Assembly (NCBI GenBank): GCA_036898135.1 | Contig: CM072513.1 | Coordinates: forward strand, 38,443,937 to 38,507,936 | Direction of reading: 5' to 3' | Origin: Oncomelania hupensis | Lineage: Eukaryota > Mollusca > Gastropoda > Littorinimorpha > Pomatiopsidae | DNA length: 64,000 nucleotides | Shown: positions 37,111 through 50,704 of the stretch, piece after piece | Numbering within the stretch: position 1 is the stretch's first letter | How the letters are laid out: each line of letters begins with the position of its first letter | Notes under the pieces: model-generated | Seen by the model: only the letters and a program-made list of their open reading frames with translations | Databases searched by the model: none | Told to the model about the DNA's origin: nothing | Translations under genes and position numbers: made by a program

Positions 37111-37514
37111 TGAAGCGAGAAACTTTGCATTCCCCAAATAAGAATAAAGTTTATTTGCTGACTGAGTGGTTTAAAAGCTTGGTAGTCATCACAACCGAAC
37201 ATTTTCTCGTTACGATCAGAATTCCTCTAAATGCAAGCTCGGACAATTTCTGATACTCAAAAGATTAGTTTTAAGGATTCAGTAGTGCAGAATGAGCTCA
37301 AAAGGGTTCATGCTTCGATAACTCCAAAGCTCAACAAACGGCTTTCAAGTTTCATTTGAGAATAAATTCGATCTTTATCGCCTAAGGGCGTCAAATTCAA
37401 ATTAATAAGGGCTAACAACTAAGGCCGTCAAGTTAAAATGAACAGAGGAGTGCTGTTAGCCAATACTTGTCATTTACGGGGAAAGTGGGGGTAGGGAGAG
37501 ACACAGACAGGGTA

Positions 37515-37600
<86 letters not shown>

Positions 37601-37658
37601 TGTGAGAGAGAGAGAGTAATGTTAAGCTTGAAATTTATTTATTTTAACAGTTTAATGG

Positions 37659-37709
<51 letters not shown>

Positions 37710-38216
37710 CGCGTTCTTTTTGCTTTAATTAAATCCTGAAGGTTTATTCCAGAGGACATCTTCATTGTATCCTTCAGAACCAATGCATTTCTCAATGTCT
37801 TCTGTCGTGTTATTTCTTTGGTAGTTTGGCGATTTTTTTCTCCCTGCGTACTTTGTTCTTTGCTGACCCAGAGCTTGATTGTTTCAAGATTGCAATGGAG
37901 GCCACTGATGTGGAGAGCATTGAGTTTAAAACTATAATGAACGCTCTACAAACCCGCTTGCCTAGTTGCTGATTTTTACCGTCTGGCAAACCTTCAGCCT
38001 TCGCTTCTGTAGTCCCTCTCATCTTTTTCTGGGTGTTGCTGCACAGCGGCTGCCGTGGTCGGGTGAGAAAATGACTGTAATCTTCCCAATTAAAACCTGG
38101 CTGTCTTCCTATCGCCTTCGTTAGTGGCAACACCATCATCATCAGCATTGTCATCATGGTTTATTCTTCTGTTGCACTGAACCTAAGTTCGCCGATCAAT
38201 TAAATTAAATCATTTC

Positions 38217-38290
<74 letters not shown>

Positions 38291-38586
38291 GAGTGGCTCC
38301 TTAATTATCTAAAATTCCACGTTTGCTGGAAAGAATCTGAGGTATGTGTAACTGCTGCGTGAACAAACTCGAAGCTTCAAAATTACGTAACTGCATACCC
38401 AACACAACTAAGGGCCACAGCACCCGAATTTGTCCCCGTCCAGTAAACCCCTGTCACGCAACTTTAGTAGTTTGTAAATAGGACCCTAGGATGGTGCAGT
38501 GTCAAACTAGGCTCTGTAGTAGAAAAAGGTCGAATCCAGTAGTCATCGCCTTTTTTCAGTTACGGCAGCCTATCACAATAGGCTAT
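37111..38586. other. Unique sequence with long GA, GT and CT microsatellites
   Basis: GA repeat at 37521-37617, GT followed by GC at about 37667-37714, and CT repeat at 38219-38289. A minus-strand frame of 115 codons at 37810-38157 has no motif I recognise. Confidence 0.6.
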
Positions 38587-39534
38587 TTAGACCCTGCACT
38601 ACGGCTTCACGCCTTCAGTAGTTCAGCCTGCTGTAGCCTTCGTACATTAAAGTCGCTGCCTAGAAGACGACACAAGTCAGGACTGTGCTAAGCATGTGTA
38701 AGCTAACTCTTCGCTAGGGTAGGCAGTGACCTCATCCTGCGTTGGTAAAATGGTAAAATTCAAATTCAAATTAATAAGTTGGTAAAATTTTATCAGTACA
38801 AATTATGTTAATCTGATGAATAAAAATTGATGCAACAACAACAGCAGCCTGCTGACGTATAGCAACTACCCCCCGCTAGGAGGCGCTCAGGTCTCATGAG
38901 ACTTTTGCGGGCTTTAGCTTGACCACAGGGTTTAGAGAGTCATTCTTTGTCTGAACCTCACACGGGAAGGAGCAACGCTCTGAACGATCTCTCAAGAAGA
39001 CTAAGCAGGTGACAGATGAAATTCATTCATTGCAGGATAGCCACAGCCTGACATTGTCAAAAAGGTAAATGATCAATCTTTTGTTTCATTGCGTTTATTG
39101 ATAATATTGTTGGATTATGCTTGTGAAGTCTTGCCATGCTTTATGATTGTGAATGTTTGTAAAACTTGGCTTGACCACGTGGCTGACCTGCGATCAGTTT
39201 GGGAAACCACGAGGTAGCCTCTACTGTCCAACTGTTGTTTCTCCTATGTGTATTAATGCAGACCAGTGGCTGTTCCAGAGAATGTGCATATTTTTAATTA
39301 CTTCTTTGTGTGTTTAGTTTAGCCATGATGTATGTATATGTATAGGAATTATGTTGGAGATTCCAGTGGACCACGGACATAGAAGAATGTTCGTCCCTTG
39401 TTTGTATAAGTGGAGCGATCACTGAGGGCTGTTTCTGACATCAGTGAGACGCTCTGCACACCTGTTATAAACAAGGCGTTGCAGAAACTCGTCTTATGTT
39501 TTGCAGACGAGCAGGCTTGTTGGTCCGATGCAGG
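38587..39534 (+). repeat. Direct repeat, first member (candidate degenerate LTR or dispersed element)
   Basis: It starts ttagaccctgcactacggct and is collinear with 41766-42579. Shared landmarks are the tgatcaatc/tttgtttcat block, cttgaccacgtgg, ccaccgag/ccacgaggtagcct, tgtccaactgttgtttctc, atgttggagattccagt and a short frame beginning SLRAVS-ISETLCT. The middle is diverged. The two members lie in the same orientation about 2.2 kb apart, as LTRs would, but no pol-like sequence was seen between them. Confidence 0.6.
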
Positions 39535-39547
39535 ATATAGACCAGTA

Positions 39548-39619
39548 ATATGCTGGTTAAACAATCATCTGTGGTGCCCCTACGACCTCCGGGTTACGGG
39601 ACAGGATAGGATAGGATAG
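39548..39619 (+). mobile_element. RTE LINE 3' end, about 72 bp
   Basis: Only the terminal segment atgctggttaaac…ctgtggtgcccctacgacc and a (ggata)n tail. It lies immediately after the first direct repeat. No clear target duplication. Confidence 0.75.
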
Positions 39620-41765
<2,146 letters not shown>

Positions 41766-42579
41766 TTAGACCCTGCACTACGGCTTCAAACCTCCAACGT
41801 TCAACCTGCCTTGACCTATGTAAGTTAAGTCGCTGACTAGAAAAAAGACCGAAGTTAGGTGGTGCTCAGCATGTGTAGCCTACAGTTTCACTATGATAAG
41901 CGGCGACCTCATCCAGCTGACCAATCAACCCGCTACCCCCACTAGGTGGCGTTACTATTCTCGTAGTCTCGCACGATAGCAAGCCACAGCAGGAGGAGAG
42001 TTAGTCTTCATCTGAACAGCACGGTAGCAGGACGCACGTTGTAAAATCTTTATCAGAAAGACTACAGCAGGTGACGGGTGAAAATCATTCATCGCAGCAT
42101 AGCCTGGGCCTGACATTGTCAAGAAGATAAATGATCAATCGTTTGTTTCATCGCGATTTACTGATATTATTGCTGTATCATGTTTGTGAAGTTTTGCCAT
42201 ATTTTAGAATTGTAATTGATAGTAAAACTTTGCTTGACCACGTGGCGAACCCGACCGGTTTCGGCACCACGAGGTAGCCTCCACTGTCCAACTGTTGTTT
42301 CTCTTATGTGAATTATTGCAGACCAATGGCTGTACCGGAGAATGTGTATATTGTTAATTACTTCTCCATGTGTTTAGTTTAGCCATAAAGTATGTTGGAG
42401 ATTCCAGTAGACCAGGGACTTAGAAAATTGTTCGTCTCCTACCTGTATAAGTGGAGATGATCTCACTGAGGGCTGTTTCTGCCATCAGTGAGACGCTCTG
42501 CACAACCTTTGTATACAAGGCGTTGCAGAAGTTCGTCTCATATGTTGCAGACAAGCAGGCATCTTGGTCCACGGCAGGG
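41766..42579 (+). repeat. Direct repeat, second member
   Basis: Collinear with 38587-39534 and shorter by about 130 bases. Homology begins and ends abruptly on both sides. Confidence 0.6.
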
Positions 42580-44439
42580 AAGAAATCCTACAGAGATGCA
42601 ACCCTGACACATGCAACCTGCAACCGTGAGCAGCGAGAGCATTGGGCTCCACTAGCCATAGTCAACTACCAAGAAGAACAAACAACAACACCGCACCCCA
42701 ACTATACAGTTAAGTCCACAGAAGAAGTGCACGAACACTACTCTAAAAGGACTGTGCGATAGTCTACTCGTCCAGAAAATTGAATAATACGACAGAAAGA
42801 ACTCATAGCCCAATGATGAGACAGTAACAAATATCGAGAACAGTAGCTGCATAAACCCATCAAGGAGCGAGCTGCATAAACCCATCAAGGAGCGAGCTGC
42901 ATAAACCCATCAAGGAGCGAACTACTCGACGTGAAATTTGGACATTTAAGTTAGTGTAGAGATTAGAAGATTCTGTATAGAATAGAGGAAAAAACAGTAT
43001 GATATTTACTGTTAACAAGTGGCTGGACTACCTATGTTTCATAGCCGTGCGAGAGCTAGTGTGTCAGTGAATCTTTACCATTTTCTCCCTATCTCTATAA
43101 CCCTATCCGCACACAGACCAAGCTAAACTAATAAATATATTAAGATTAGCCATAGGGTGATTACACTAGCCGATCCTCGCAAAGATGAGTGGGTAATAGC
43201 ATTCCATTGCGCAGAGCCCAGTAACAATAGACCCACCGTCACAACATGTTCAGTCTATAACAACCCCTTCCTCCTTCTTTCAGGCACTGCATTATGATCA
43301 GAATGAGCGTAGACGACCTCAGCACTACAAGCCTGTACTTTCTGGTGTCGAGTAATGTACTTGTCATGAAATGATAAGATGATGTCCTTTTTGTAGAAAT
43401 TTGCTACTGGGTAAAGGCTAATTAACAGTAAGTTAAAGCAACAGATTTGTAAACGTTTACAACTTATATCACTTTGTTATGTACATATATTTGTCCGCCC
43501 GTGTGTTTGCGTGTTTGTTGTTTTCCTCAGTCACCAACCCCATCTCCTCTTCGTTTTTAATCAAATGTGCCAATGGCATGCAACAATACTGACGTCACCA
43601 GAGGGCGTGGGTGGGGGTAAGGAGTTAACGTTAACAAGTAGAGCACACTGCATGATTTCGTAGCTCGAGCTTCAGTTTGCTTTGTCCAGGCATCAAACAT
43701 ATTACTATATTTGATAAAGAGATATCGCGTTTTAACTCTATTCACGCACACACGCCGTCGGGCTTTTAACACATTTTGAATGTACAATTGTTTTATGTTC
43801 TCTTATTGTCTTCGAGTCTTATTTAATATTTTTTACTCTGAGTCATGAATTTTAGTTCAGCTTGATATAATTGTGCTTGTGCTGCCTGTCATAATGAAAT
43901 GGATGCTAGAACTTATGGTAGACCGTGTACGCGATGAATAAAGAGTATGTGTGTATCGTGGTGACTTCTGTCACAGGTGTCGACGCCAAAAGCCCAAACC
44001 CTAGTCAGAATATCTGCGATAGCGCCGCAACTGTTGGAATTTTAGTTCAAAATTACCAGACAACTGCTCACAAAGTCAATGATGGTCAGCGCATTACCAT
44101 AGGAACAAGTGCTGGACCCCAACGGGTGCAGAGTTCCCTCTTGTGTACTTCATCTGCATAATTTGATGTGTTGACTACATGAAAAATAAATGTAATGATT
44201 TTTTAAATAATAATAATTTCTTATTTGAGTATTTTGTGAAATTTATTTTAATTTTACTTTTTTTTTCTTCATTTTTGAAATTGGTAGGTCACTGGTGCGT
44301 ATGGGTGAGTGTGCATGCGAGGGCACTCTGCACCCGTCAGGGTCCAGCACGTGTTTATTTTATTTAGCAGAAACAAACGAGTGAGTGCAAAAACCCTTCT
44401 AGACAATGTCTGTCACGGTAACAAAGTCACATTTACAGA
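42580..44439. other. Unassigned sequence
   Basis: It contains a 25-bp unit (starting gctgcataaacccatc) repeated three times at 42846-42920 and a CRE/CTCF-like motif at 43590-43608. A plus frame of 78 codons at 43925-44161 is unrecognised. Confidence 0.5.
43590..43608 (+). promoter_or_regulatory. Palindromic CRE with overlapping CTCF-like core
   Basis: tgacgtca at 43590-43597 overlaps tcaccagaggg/cgt at 43595-43608, close to the CTCF core CCASYAGRKGGCRS (12 of 14 positions by my count). Motif only; there is no evidence of function. Confidence 0.25.
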
Positions 44440-45133
44440 GCACCAAGCACTCCTTCGGATGAGAATATAAACCGAAGTACGCATGCATTCCACCGCACGG
44501 GCTTTAAGGATTACGATGCTTATGTCCTATATGGGTGAGTGCCAGATACACAACTACAACTAACATGTACTAGGTCCCTTCTCTCCATCCCCGGTCGCCT
44601 AGGGTTGTATCAGTTGTGTATCAAGCCTAAGGCGTGGGCGCCTGTGGCGGCTGAAGTTAGACCCTGTATTGGCCCGAGCCTTGGACAGCTCAAAAGCGCT
44701 ATACAAGAATGATAAATAATAATAAATAATGATCAACTCCGGTTCCCGCCAAACTTTCATCCTTAGGTAGAAAATCCACAATCGGTAACATTTCACATAT
44801 TAAGTCGTCGTCGTGTGGGACAGATTTAAGTAGGACGTCACAATCGGGTAACTTGTCACGTAATAGGTCACCTGTGACTGAAAGAGTTCAGTAACCATTC
44901 GTCGCCAATCACTGACGAAGTAACCGACACTGTGGAAAGCCTAACGACCTCCTCTCTAAGTAGCCAAAGTGATGGAGAAAAAAAGATGCCCATTTAATAT
45001 CACCAAAACAACCAAAAAAAAAAAAAAAACTACAACCAATCAAATGTTCGTAAACTTGTACAGCGCAGGACTCTACGCCATGGTGAAAGGCTCGGAGCGC
45101 CGCGCCGAAAAAACAGAAAAGCCTGTGACGTAC
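44440..45133 (-). repeat. Fragments of dispersed repeat Z, reverse orientation, then intron sequence
   Basis: gatgagaatataaacc at 44458 and gggtgagtgcca at 44534 are the reverse of ggtttatactctcat and tggcactcaccc. ccgagccttggacagctc…agcgctatacaag at about 44675-44710 is the reverse of a tatagcgctttt end. The remainder to 45133 is CPSF2 intron without recognised features except a poly-A run near 45015. Confidence 0.5.
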
Positions 45134-45301
45134 CTCTAGCGTGACTGTTTTGGCCTCTTGGTTGTCGATCAGCCATCTGGCCAGAGTCCTGGGTGACGTC
45201 TTGGCCGTCAGCACGATGCTGTTCTTGCTGCTGCCGCACCACGCCACGAACAGGTCCCGGCTGTAGCCGCACTGAAGATCTGGCGTGCTGGCCAAAACCA
45301 C
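45134..45301 (-). CDS. CPSF2: CPSF2 internal exon (beta-CASP region)
   Basis: A 168-base exon of exactly 56 codons, phase 0 at both ends. It is bounded by an acceptor (minus sense ttgcag before GTG) and a donor (GAG then gtacgt). The translation starts VVLASTPDLQCGYSRDLF, contains NSIVLTAKTSPRTLARW, and ends KTVTLE. This matches the stretch of animal CPSF2 that runs from the VVLAS…DLECGFSRDLF segment to just before the RKRVKLEGKELEEY segment; the comparison is from memory of the human protein. CPSF2 is the catalytically inactive metallo-beta-lactamase/beta-CASP partner of CPSF3 in the nuclear pre-mRNA 3'-end cleavage complex. The next exon follows in minus sense at 28989. Upstream exons lie beyond the window or were not recognised. 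Confidence 0.9.
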
Positions 45302-45412
45302 CTGCAACACACACAATTACAGATAATATTACATGATCGGTTGTGTGGAATGCTTTTCCCTACTGGAAGAGAAAAGCGGCAGAGAGATATGTAGGTATCT
45401 ATAGATCTACAC

Positions 45413-45414
<2 letters not shown>

Positions 45415-45453
<39 letters not shown>

Positions 45454-45629
45454 GGGGGTGGGGGCAGAGAGAAAAAGAGAGACAGAGGGATGAGAAAAAG
45501 AAGAAACCAGATGCAAGATGAGCAAGAGATCGAGTAAAGTGGAATAAAGTGGTGGTGGAGGATGAGAAAAAGAAGAAGACAGCACCTGAATTCCATTTGT
45601 TTTAAATTTTCTTAATTCTGTAGTTGTTC

Positions 45630-45697
<68 letters not shown>

Positions 45698-45715
45698 GTT
45701 ATGATGATGATGATT

Positions 45716-45789
<74 letters not shown>

Positions 45790-45802
45790 AATAATTATTA
45801 TT

Positions 45803-45833
<31 letters not shown>

Positions 45834-45836
45834 TTG
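45415..45836 (+). repeat. GA repeat and compound AAT/GAT/ATT array
   Basis: GA at about 45415-45450. A compound array at 45631-45836 runs (AAT)n, (GAT)n, then (ATT)n. Long poly-I and poly-M frames here are artefacts. The GA tract reads as polypyrimidine on the CPSF2 sense strand, about 115-150 bases before the acceptor at 45301. Confidence 0.85.
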
Positions 45837-46442
45837 AAAGCGGTAAACTACTTCCCCAGGCATTGTTCTCTCCTGACACGTTGCGCCATCCCATACCCAC
45901 CCTTTCAACATGAAACAAACAAACAAAAAATACCCCCAAGTTATGTGTCCTTCAAAGCAAGCCAAGTCAGGTCACAACGCTTTCCATCATAAAACCCCTT
46001 GGGGCACAAGGAAAGCAAATCGATGCTAATGGATTTGTAGATTTATAGCACTTTAAGACGAAAGAGTAGGCTGTGATATAGCCATTTCATACAATAAATC
46101 GTATCGTATCCCGCGGCCCGCGACATGCCAAGTATCTAGGACATCGCTGACAATCTTGTCATATGACGACAAAGTTCTGTTAAACGGTTAACACCTATGA
46201 AAAGCACCAATGGTTCAGGGAAGATTGCCACGAAGCTACTAACATATTTCATTCCCAGTGGCAGTATTTTGTTTGCCATAATTTTCTATTCTCTGAAAAC
46301 ATGCATGAACACACAGTCACGAAAGCGCGCACAACCAATGCACCCCGACCAAATTTCCCCCCAATCCCACACCCAACAAATTCAACAACCACAACAAAAG
46401 AAGAAATAAAGAGTTGTGAATTTTGAACAATAAAATTATATT
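45837..46442. other. Unassigned sequence
   Basis: No recognised gene, RNA or mobile element. A plus frame of 70 codons at 46197-46409 has no recognisable motif. Confidence 0.5.
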
Positions 46443-46582
46443 CGCAGCGACGTAACGACCGACAACTGGACTGCTACTCAATGATTAGTTAGTTATTCAT
46501 TGCTTACAGGATCGCAGCGACGTAACGACCGACAACTGGACTGCTACTCAATGATTAGTTAGTTATTCATTGCTTACAGGAT
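46443..46582 (-). repeat. Perfect 70-bp tandem duplication at a LINE-Y tail
   Basis: The unit cgcagcgacgtaacgacc…cattgcttacaggat occurs at 46443-46512 and 46513-46582 with no difference that I can see. It spans the LINE-Y 3' tail and the flank, so it arose after that insertion and is probably recent. Confidence 0.85.
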
Positions 46583-46885
46583 CCAGCGGACTGCAAAGAG
46601 CCGAATCAGGACCACAAAATCAAGACCACAATTAGGCTGAAAAACGACGCACACCTGATCCGCATAAAAGATCTGCTGAAACAACCCTAGTGGTAACCGA
46701 AAGGTCGCTGGTTCGAATCCCGGATTGGTCAACGTGTGATCATATTATTTTTCCTTTTACCAACAACTGGCCCGCTGGTGTCAGTATAAATCGGTCCAGT
46801 AGTCACCTATATGCGAAAGTGTCGTGTGACTATAATCTACAAACAACAACACCCTAGTGGTAACACCAAAGACGGTAGAACAATA
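46583..46885 (-). mobile_element. LINE family Y 3' end, split by a SINE
   Basis: Reverse-strand copy of the LINE end seen at 14340-14978. It includes ccagcggactgcaaagagcc, gatccgcataaaagatctgc and ccctagtggtaac. It is interrupted by the SINE at 46698-46850. Confidence 0.7.
46698..46850 (+). mobile_element. 5'-truncated tRNA-derived SINE inserted in LINE Y
   Basis: Flanked by a 14-bp duplication accctagtggtaac at 46684-46697 and 46851-46864. It carries the B box ggttcgaatcccgg, the body gtgatcatattatttttcc and tcagtataaatcggtcca, and a tail ending ctacaaacaacaac. The same family is full length at 54681-54871; this copy lacks the A-box half. Confidence 0.88.
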
Positions 46886-46963
46886 AGGCTGTTTACTTGA
46901 GGCTTATGAGCGATCCCGGATATAGAGTACTGTCCCTTAGGGCGTAGAGGAATAACAATCAAA

Positions 46964-47073
46964 ATGGCAAGTAGAAAACCTGGCAAGACTGCCTGTTCGG
47001 CGATGTTTTGCACTAATGCACGATGGAAGGAGACGGAGCTTTCGTTTTTCACATTCCCAAAAGAAGAAACAAG
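46964..47073 (+). CDS. Candidate first exon of a THAP-type zinc-finger gene
   Basis: An ATG in good context (aaaATGG) opens MASRKPGKTACSAMFCTN, followed by LSFFTFPKEETR and a possible donor (AAG then gtttgt). The C-x4-C spacing with a following F-F-x-F-P-K pattern matches the start of a THAP domain (C2CH). The second half, with the C-x2-H pair, would be in a further exon that I did not find. In invertebrates such exons often belong to transposase genes. It is too short to be sure. Confidence 0.4.
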
Positions 47074-47247
47074 GTTTGTTTTGTTGTTTATGTTTGTTTA
47101 TTTGTTGTTTTGTGTGTGTGATGATGCATTGTTGAGGTTAGCTAAGGCGGTAGATCAAGATTTAGTATTTAGGCTATTACAGTATTAGTTATTATAACAG
47201 TACACATGTGAAATGAAAATGTGAAAAATATAAACAGTGTATTAACA

Positions 47248-47371
<124 letters not shown>

Positions 47372-47533
47372 TAGTCTGTCAATAAATAGTAAAATAACAT
47401 GTAGCAAAATTGCAATAATAATGAAAATGATAGTTATAGTAATATTTATAATAATTAAATAAATCAACAGATCCATATCAGTTCAGCAACAGCAGAAAAA
47501 ATAAATAAAATTATTTGTCTGTGAATTGTGTAC

Positions 47534-47910
47534 GAAGAATACAAAGCATGGAGATGAGGTGCTACAGAAGACTTCTGGGAATTTCCTATACCCAGCACAT
47601 CACCAACGACGAAGTCCGATAGACCATCACACAAGCCATTGGACAACACGATGACCTGCTCACAGTGGTGAAGAAACGGAAAATCCGATGGTGTGGCCAC
47701 GTCACCAGATCTTCAGGTCTTGCAAAGACCATCCTGCAAGGCACAGTGCAAGGAGGTAGAAGAAGAGGGAGACCGAAAAAGAGGTGGGAGGACAACATTC
47801 GAGAATGGACTGGTTTGACACTGAGCGAAACAATCAGGGTTGCTGAGGACAGGGAAAGATGGAGTACGTTGGTTAAACGATAATCTGTGGTTACGGAATA
47901 GGATAGGATA
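47534..47910 (+). mobile_element. RTE LINE 3' fragment
   Basis: Flanked by an 11-bp duplication gaattgtgtac at 47523-47533 and 47911-47921. It encodes KKRKIRWCGHVTRSSG and RRRGRPKKRWEDNIREW and ends with (ggata)n. A short deletion removes most of the gcccctacgacctcc segment before the tail. Confidence 0.9.
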
Positions 47911-48059
47911 GAATTGTGTACAGTATAAATGTTTCTTGTTTATCTTCATCTGGTACTTAACTGGTTCTTTCTATTTTTCTGTTGTTGTTAGTTGTTTTTT
48001 TTAACTGCCTCCCCCTGTGGTGGTGAACCAGAACTGGTCACACCTGGTTTGTTAACTGC

Positions 48060-48335
48060 ACCACTAAGAGCTTTTTCTTCTGACATGTGCATTATTTCTA
48101 TGTGTGCTGGGTTTATTATTATAGCCAGCACTGACCCGACAGTGACACAGACATCAGCGTCGGATCTTTTAAGTCCAAGCTTGATTTTATGCATGCGTAC
48201 TCAGACTGGGCCTCGGTTTATACTCTCATCCGAAAGAAGGCAATCAGAAAACTTCATACAATTATCGGTTTCCACCTGGGATTCTCGCATTGATAGCTGT
48301 AGCTGGCGAGTTTCCACTGCGCCACTGACCATCCT
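48060..48335 (+). repeat. Dispersed repeat Z copy
   Basis: Contains cctcggtttatactctcatc, tgggattctcgcattg and gtttccactgcgccactgac. The latter resembles the end of a tRNA-like or SINE-type repeat. No coding frame of interest. Confidence 0.5.
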
Positions 48336-49869
48336 TTCTCTCTCTGTATATATGTAGAATTATATTATATATATCGAATTAGCCAGAAGGGGGGGGGGGG
48401 AGGGGAGAGAAAGGGTGCGGATCTAGCGACTATATATATGGGATACTCTCGGCTATGGCGTGGGAGTGAGCGGGGGCGAGAGAGACAGAGAGAAAGAGAG
48501 AGAGGCGGGAGAGAGAGGCGGGAGAGAGAGGCTGGAGAGAGAGAGAGGGGCGGGAGAGAGAGAGAGACGGAAAGACAGAATGTTGGAAGGTAATGCGGTG
48601 AATGAAGTATTATGTTCAGGGTTTCAGCGCAGGCGTGGGAGTGAGCGGCGGTGAAAGAAAGAGACTGAGACAGAGAGAGAAACATAGAGAATGTAGGAAG
48701 CGCGGTGAATTCAGCGCAGCCGTGGAATTGAGCGGGGAGTGGAGGTGGGAGGTGAGGGGAAGAGGGAGATAATCTGACAGACAGACAGAGACAGAGAGAG
48801 AATGATTATAAGATCCACATCATTTTCAAAGAAATGGATCTGAAGACCATTTTGAACAACAATTTACAGCACAGTTATTAATCTCCTCTTTCCTGAGACC
48901 TACAATATAACAATACAGATCTACGTAACATAATAAAAATTAAGTAATATCTATGTCATTTAAAATATAATTTTCCTTTAACGACAGACACTTACATCGT
49001 GATTATCTTCCTTAACAGGATCACTTACAAAGATAAAGACCGGCAAATGACAGACTTACGGCATAAGTTCAGTGCATTGCGACAACGACGTACAGGCAAA
49101 TGTCACAAGATGGACTGAAATTTAGTGCGATCCGCAATGTTCTTAGCGTTGAAGGAAATTCAAATTAAATCCTGGGAAATTGAGAATGCCAATCACCTGT
49201 AATTATAAGAGAGGGAGGGAGGCAGAGGGGATGGTAGATCGTGTTGGGGAGGGGGGGGGGTGAGGAGAGAAGGGAACAACACAACTACGGTTCATCCTCA
49301 GGCGAACTGAAATGAAATGATCAGTGCAGATCGGAATTACTTTCATAGGCAGCCTAGGTAGAGTCCGAATCGCACCACATTCCAACAAGTCATGTGACAT
49401 AATATAGTCTGTTGTAAGCTTACTGGCGCGCACACACACACGTACACACCCACACAAACACACACACAGAGCCCAGCGAACAGCAGTAAAAAAATCAAAT
49501 ATTAAGAGAATTGATAGCTATTGCTGAATAGACTAGGAATGTAGTCTTTTGTGCTCACGTATAAATTATTGTTCGCATTTGTGTCATTTGATAGGTTCGT
49601 CACGACGTCATCATAATTATATATCCTGTTGGTATCGATGTTGCATTTATTTGCAACTGGAGTAACTGGAAGTAAAAAAAAAAAAAGGTTTATTGATTAA
49701 TTAAAATGTCTGTTCTTCACCATAAAGCATAACGGAAAAATATTCGGCTACGGGTTGAAGTAGCTTGTATACATCTCAAATATGTTACATTTCATGCCCA
49801 TTTCTAAGCTCCAACGACAGACAGCTAAGGTATTTCTTACATAATTGTTACATTTTATTTATCTTATCG
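48336..49869. other. Purine-rich and AT-rich unassigned sequence
   Basis: G-run and GA-rich tracts at about 48388-48600 and 48630-48800, a G run near 49250, and CA repeats near 49430-49470. No gene recognised. Confidence 0.55.
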
Positions 49870-50620
49870 TTCTGATATATCGCGCTTTTCTAGCTCAACA
49901 GCTGCTCAAGGCGCTGGCCGATACTCAAGCCACCCGCGGCGCCCACTGGCTGCCTAAGGTGCATCGCGCGGCGCCTGGCAACTGAGCACAATCGTGGGAG
50001 AACGGGGATGGGGAAGAAGAGACGTAGTGTTTGCTGGGTGTATTTATGCATCCAGAGGTGCCAACCCCCTAATCTTCTTGTCAGTATTTCCGGACCCGTT
50101 TGTCAGTGTTTTTTAACACTTGTCAGTATTTTTTTTTTCTCGCAAAACCTAGCCTATGACATTATAAAGTAACGACAGGCTTCCCTCTGAAACAGAAGGC
50201 TATTTTCAATCCTCTAAAATCACGATAAAAATCAGCTTGTTGAACACCACACTTGTTTTACTCTAAAATCACCATGAAAATCAGCTTGTTGAACACAGCG
50301 ACGTTCAGTGAGTGCAGGAGTACTATTATGAGACCAGAAACCGGTACAGAAGCACCGCTGGCAAAGATAAACGATCGGTAACTTTTCCTCCGTATTTTTA
50401 TACAAGCTACCGTATTTCCGTATTTAATTCACTTCGCCGGAATTAAATACGGTCAATCCGTACTGGTTGGCACCTCTGTGCAGCTGGCACTCACACATCT
50501 AGCACATCAACGTCAGGAGCCTTCAAGTCCGCGCCATGGAATGCGAGCCTGCACAGATTAGACCTGCGTATATACTCTCATCCGAATGAGTAGGGGGCGC
50601 TTGCCTGTATATCAGGGTCA
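49870..50620 (+). repeat. Dispersed repeat Z, split by a MITE
   Basis: Outer parts 49870-50052 (cgcgcttttctagctcaac, tgctgggtgtatttatgc) and 50479-50620 (gctggcactcacacatctag, tatatactctcatccga) form one element once 50053-50478 is removed. Confidence 0.65.
50053..50478. mobile_element. hAT-like MITE
   Basis: A 426-bp insertion with perfect 14-bp terminal inverted repeats: cagaggtgccaacc at 50053-50066 and ggttggcacctctg at 50465-50478. A CAGNGG terminus is typical of hAT elements. The flanks atgcatcc and gtgcagct match at 5 of 8 bases, possibly a decayed 8-bp target duplication. Inside is a 13-bp hairpin (ccgtatttaattc and its complement, about 50420-50455) and a partial direct repeat at about 50210-50300. 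No transposase. Confidence 0.75.
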
Positions 50621-50704
50621 ATAATGCTATTATTTCGGTACTGAAGGCCGTCAACAAGTTTTAAACCACTGTCTGCATTTAACATTCAAGTAAGTTAATA
50701 ACCA

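Noticed and set aside
45208..45939. A 243-codon minus-strand frame overlapping the CPSF2 exon
   Set aside because: It is mostly poly-Ile from the AAT/GAT array and reads the CPSF2 exon in the wrong frame.
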